Positions 6,681-7,311 of a stretch of 7,311 nt of DNA are shown here, piece by piece. Numbering within the stretch: the first letter of the stretch is position 1; the number at the start of each line of letters is the position of its first letter. The stretch spans positions 3,035 to 10,345 of the forward strand of contig VYDF01000177.1 in NCBI GenBank assembly GCA_009843565.1, written 5' to 3'. Made by a program: the position numbers and the translations under genes. The DNA comes from Acidimicrobiia bacterium. GTDB lineage: Bacteria; Actinomycetota; Acidimicrobiia; Acidimicrobiales; Bin134. A model generated the notes under the pieces. The model saw only the letters and a list, made by a program, of their open reading frames with translations. It did not search any database and was not told the origin of the DNA.

Positions 6681-6686
6681 AGTCTA
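6681..6686 (-). promoter_or_regulatory. Putative -10 box TAGACT of the xyl operon
   Basis: TAGACT on the - strand fits TANNNT and would place the start of transcription around 6675, about 33 nt before the xylA ATG. The surrounding string TTAGACTCGGC is identical to the one upstream of the amidohydrolase gene. No good -35 hexamer is visible at 16-18 nt. Confidence 0.4.
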
Positions 6687-6710
6687 AAGATTGCCTCTCA
6701 CAGCCGCCCG

Positions 6711-6723
6711 ATCACATCGTGAT
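6711..6723. repeat. Short palindrome ATCAC-ATC-GTGAT in the xylA-fhs intergenic region
   Basis: A perfect inverted repeat with 5-bp arms and a 3-nt centre lies midway between the divergent genes. It is upstream of the proposed xylA -10 box and just upstream of the candidate fhs -10 box. Its size and position suit a binding site for a dimeric regulator, but 5-bp arms are short enough to occur by chance. Confidence 0.3.
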
Positions 6724-6731
6724 TGTCCGTG

Positions 6732-6737
6732 TACGCT
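6732..6737 (+). promoter_or_regulatory. Weak candidate -10 box TACGCT for fhs
   Basis: TACGCT fits TANNNT and would give a leader of about 35 nt ahead of the fhs start, with room for the GAGAGG site. No matching -35 hexamer is seen, so confidence is low. The TTGACA at 6745-6750 has no -10 at the right distance. Confidence 0.25.
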
Positions 6738-6765
6738 GACGGGGTTGACATCAAGCATCGAGCAT

Positions 6766-6771
6766 GAGAGG
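6766..6771 (+). promoter_or_regulatory. Shine-Dalgarno GAGAGG of fhs
   Basis: GAGAGG lies 7 nt before the ATG at 6779 and supports that start. An in-frame ATG at 6764 would add MRGGS but would overlap this site and lacks a site of its own, so 6779 is preferred. Confidence 0.65.
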
Positions 6772-6778
6772 CGGGTCC

Positions 6779-7311
6779 ATGTCTTTTCCTTCTGACCTCG
6801 AGATCGCCCGCGGGGCGAACCTCCGACCACTATCCGAAATCGCCGAAACAGCCGGCATCCCGGTCGAGATGCTGGAGCCCTACGGGGCGGGCGCGGCCAA
6901 GATCAGCCTGGACGCCATCGAGGCCCTGGCCGACCGGCCCCGGGCCCGCTACGTGGTGGTGACCGCTATCACCCCCACACCGCTGGGCGAGGGCAAGACC
7001 ACCACCACGGTGGGGTTGGGCCAGGGCTTCGGCCATATCAACAAGAAGGCCACCATCGCCATCCGCCAGCCTTCGCTGGGACCCACCTTCGGCATCAAGG
7101 GGGGCGCGGCCGGCGGCGGCTACAGCCAAGTGGTGCCCATGGAGCTGTTCAACCTCCACCTCACCGGCGACATGCATGCGGTGACCGCGGCCCACAACAT
7201 GTGCTCGGCCATGCTCGATGCCCACATCTACCACGGCAATGAATCAGGGCTGGATTTGCACAACATCACCTGGCGCCGGGTGGTGGACATCAACGACCGG
7301 GCGCTGCGCAA
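6779..7311 (+). CDS. fhs: Formate-tetrahydrofolate ligase, N-terminal part (runs off the window)
   Basis: The enzyme makes 10-formyl-tetrahydrofolate from formate, ATP and tetrahydrofolate, feeding one-carbon metabolism in the cytoplasm. The 177 visible codons start FPSDLEIARGANLRPLSEIA, as in this family. They contain the phosphate-binding loop TPTPLGEGKTT (65-75, Lys73), the segment IRQPSLGPTFGIKGGAAGGG (95-114), and MELFNLHLTGDMHAVTAA (121-138). RQPS with GPTFGIKGG, FNLHLTGD, and the later ITWRRVVDINDRALR resemble the synthetase domain of eukaryotic C1-THF synthase. Most bacterial enzymes instead read REPSLGP and MEDINLHFTGD. Gln97 replaces the usual bacterial Glu, which I recall being linked to monovalent-cation binding in the Moorella enzyme. 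The frame is open to the window edge; roughly two thirds of the protein is missing. The gene is divergent from xylA. Confidence 0.95.
   Translation, partial: MSFPSDLEIARGANLRPLSEIAETAGIPVEMLEPYGAGAAKISLDAIEALADRPRARYVVVTAITPTPLGEGKTTTTVGLGQGFGHINKKATIAIRQPSLGPTFGIKGGAAGGGYSQVVPMELFNLHLTGDMHAVTAAHNMCSAMLDAHIYHGNESGLDLHNITWRRVVDINDRALR

Noticed and set aside
6745..6750. TTGACA as the -35 box for fhs
   Set aside because: The sequence 16-18 nt downstream is the GAGAGG ribosome-binding region, with no -10-like hexamer.
6764..6778. Alternative fhs start at ATG 6764
   Set aside because: It is in frame but overlaps the Shine-Dalgarno that serves the ATG at 6779 and has no such site of its own.

Overview
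The window is GC-rich bacterial DNA with ATG and GTG starts and short intergenic gaps. It also has a lipobox secretion signal and a probable leaderless promoter (a TANNNT box about 6 nt before a start codon). Together these suggest a high-GC actinobacterium, possibly an Acidimicrobiia-like environmental lineage. That placement is inference; no rRNA or other phylogenetic marker is present.

Left part, + strand (1-2605). The window opens in the last codons of a gene whose C-terminus (PPRWFIATTVR) matches the C-terminus of the next gene (HRWFIARVD). The second gene is a secreted lipoprotein with a Pro/Thr-rich linker and Asp-box, beta-propeller-like repeats. These look like tandem paralogues, and their stop and start codons overlap by four bases. 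Next comes an amidohydrolase (Amidohydro_2-type TIM-barrel metal hydrolase), apparently with its own leaderless promoter.

Centre and right, - strand (2619-6642). A compact run reads leftwards: xylose isomerase (xylA), xylulokinase (xylB), then a gene in the GrdB/PrdB-like reductase family. The gaps are 21 and 28 nt, so this is probably one operon. XylA and XylB take D-xylose to D-xylulose 5-phosphate. The third gene would normally be split into two ORFs by an in-frame TGA. That TGA falls exactly where this family carries its redox-active (seleno)cysteine, giving Val-Sec-Pro-Leu-Cys-Thr-Arg. A strong hairpin follows it immediately. The best reading is one 385-residue selenoprotein with Sec152, encoded as the last gene of a xylose operon.

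Right end, + strand (6779-7311). Divergent from xylA is the 5' part of formate-tetrahydrofolate ligase (fhs). Its active-site segment resembles the eukaryotic C1-THF-synthase type (RQPS...GPTFGIKGG, FNLHLTGD) rather than the usual bacterial REPS type. The 136-nt divergent intergenic region holds a -10-like box, two inverted repeats, a possible 6-codon leader ORF and good Shine-Dalgarno sequences.

No tRNA, rRNA, CRISPR array, insertion sequence or phage gene was found. No gene-free stretch exceeds 136 nt.
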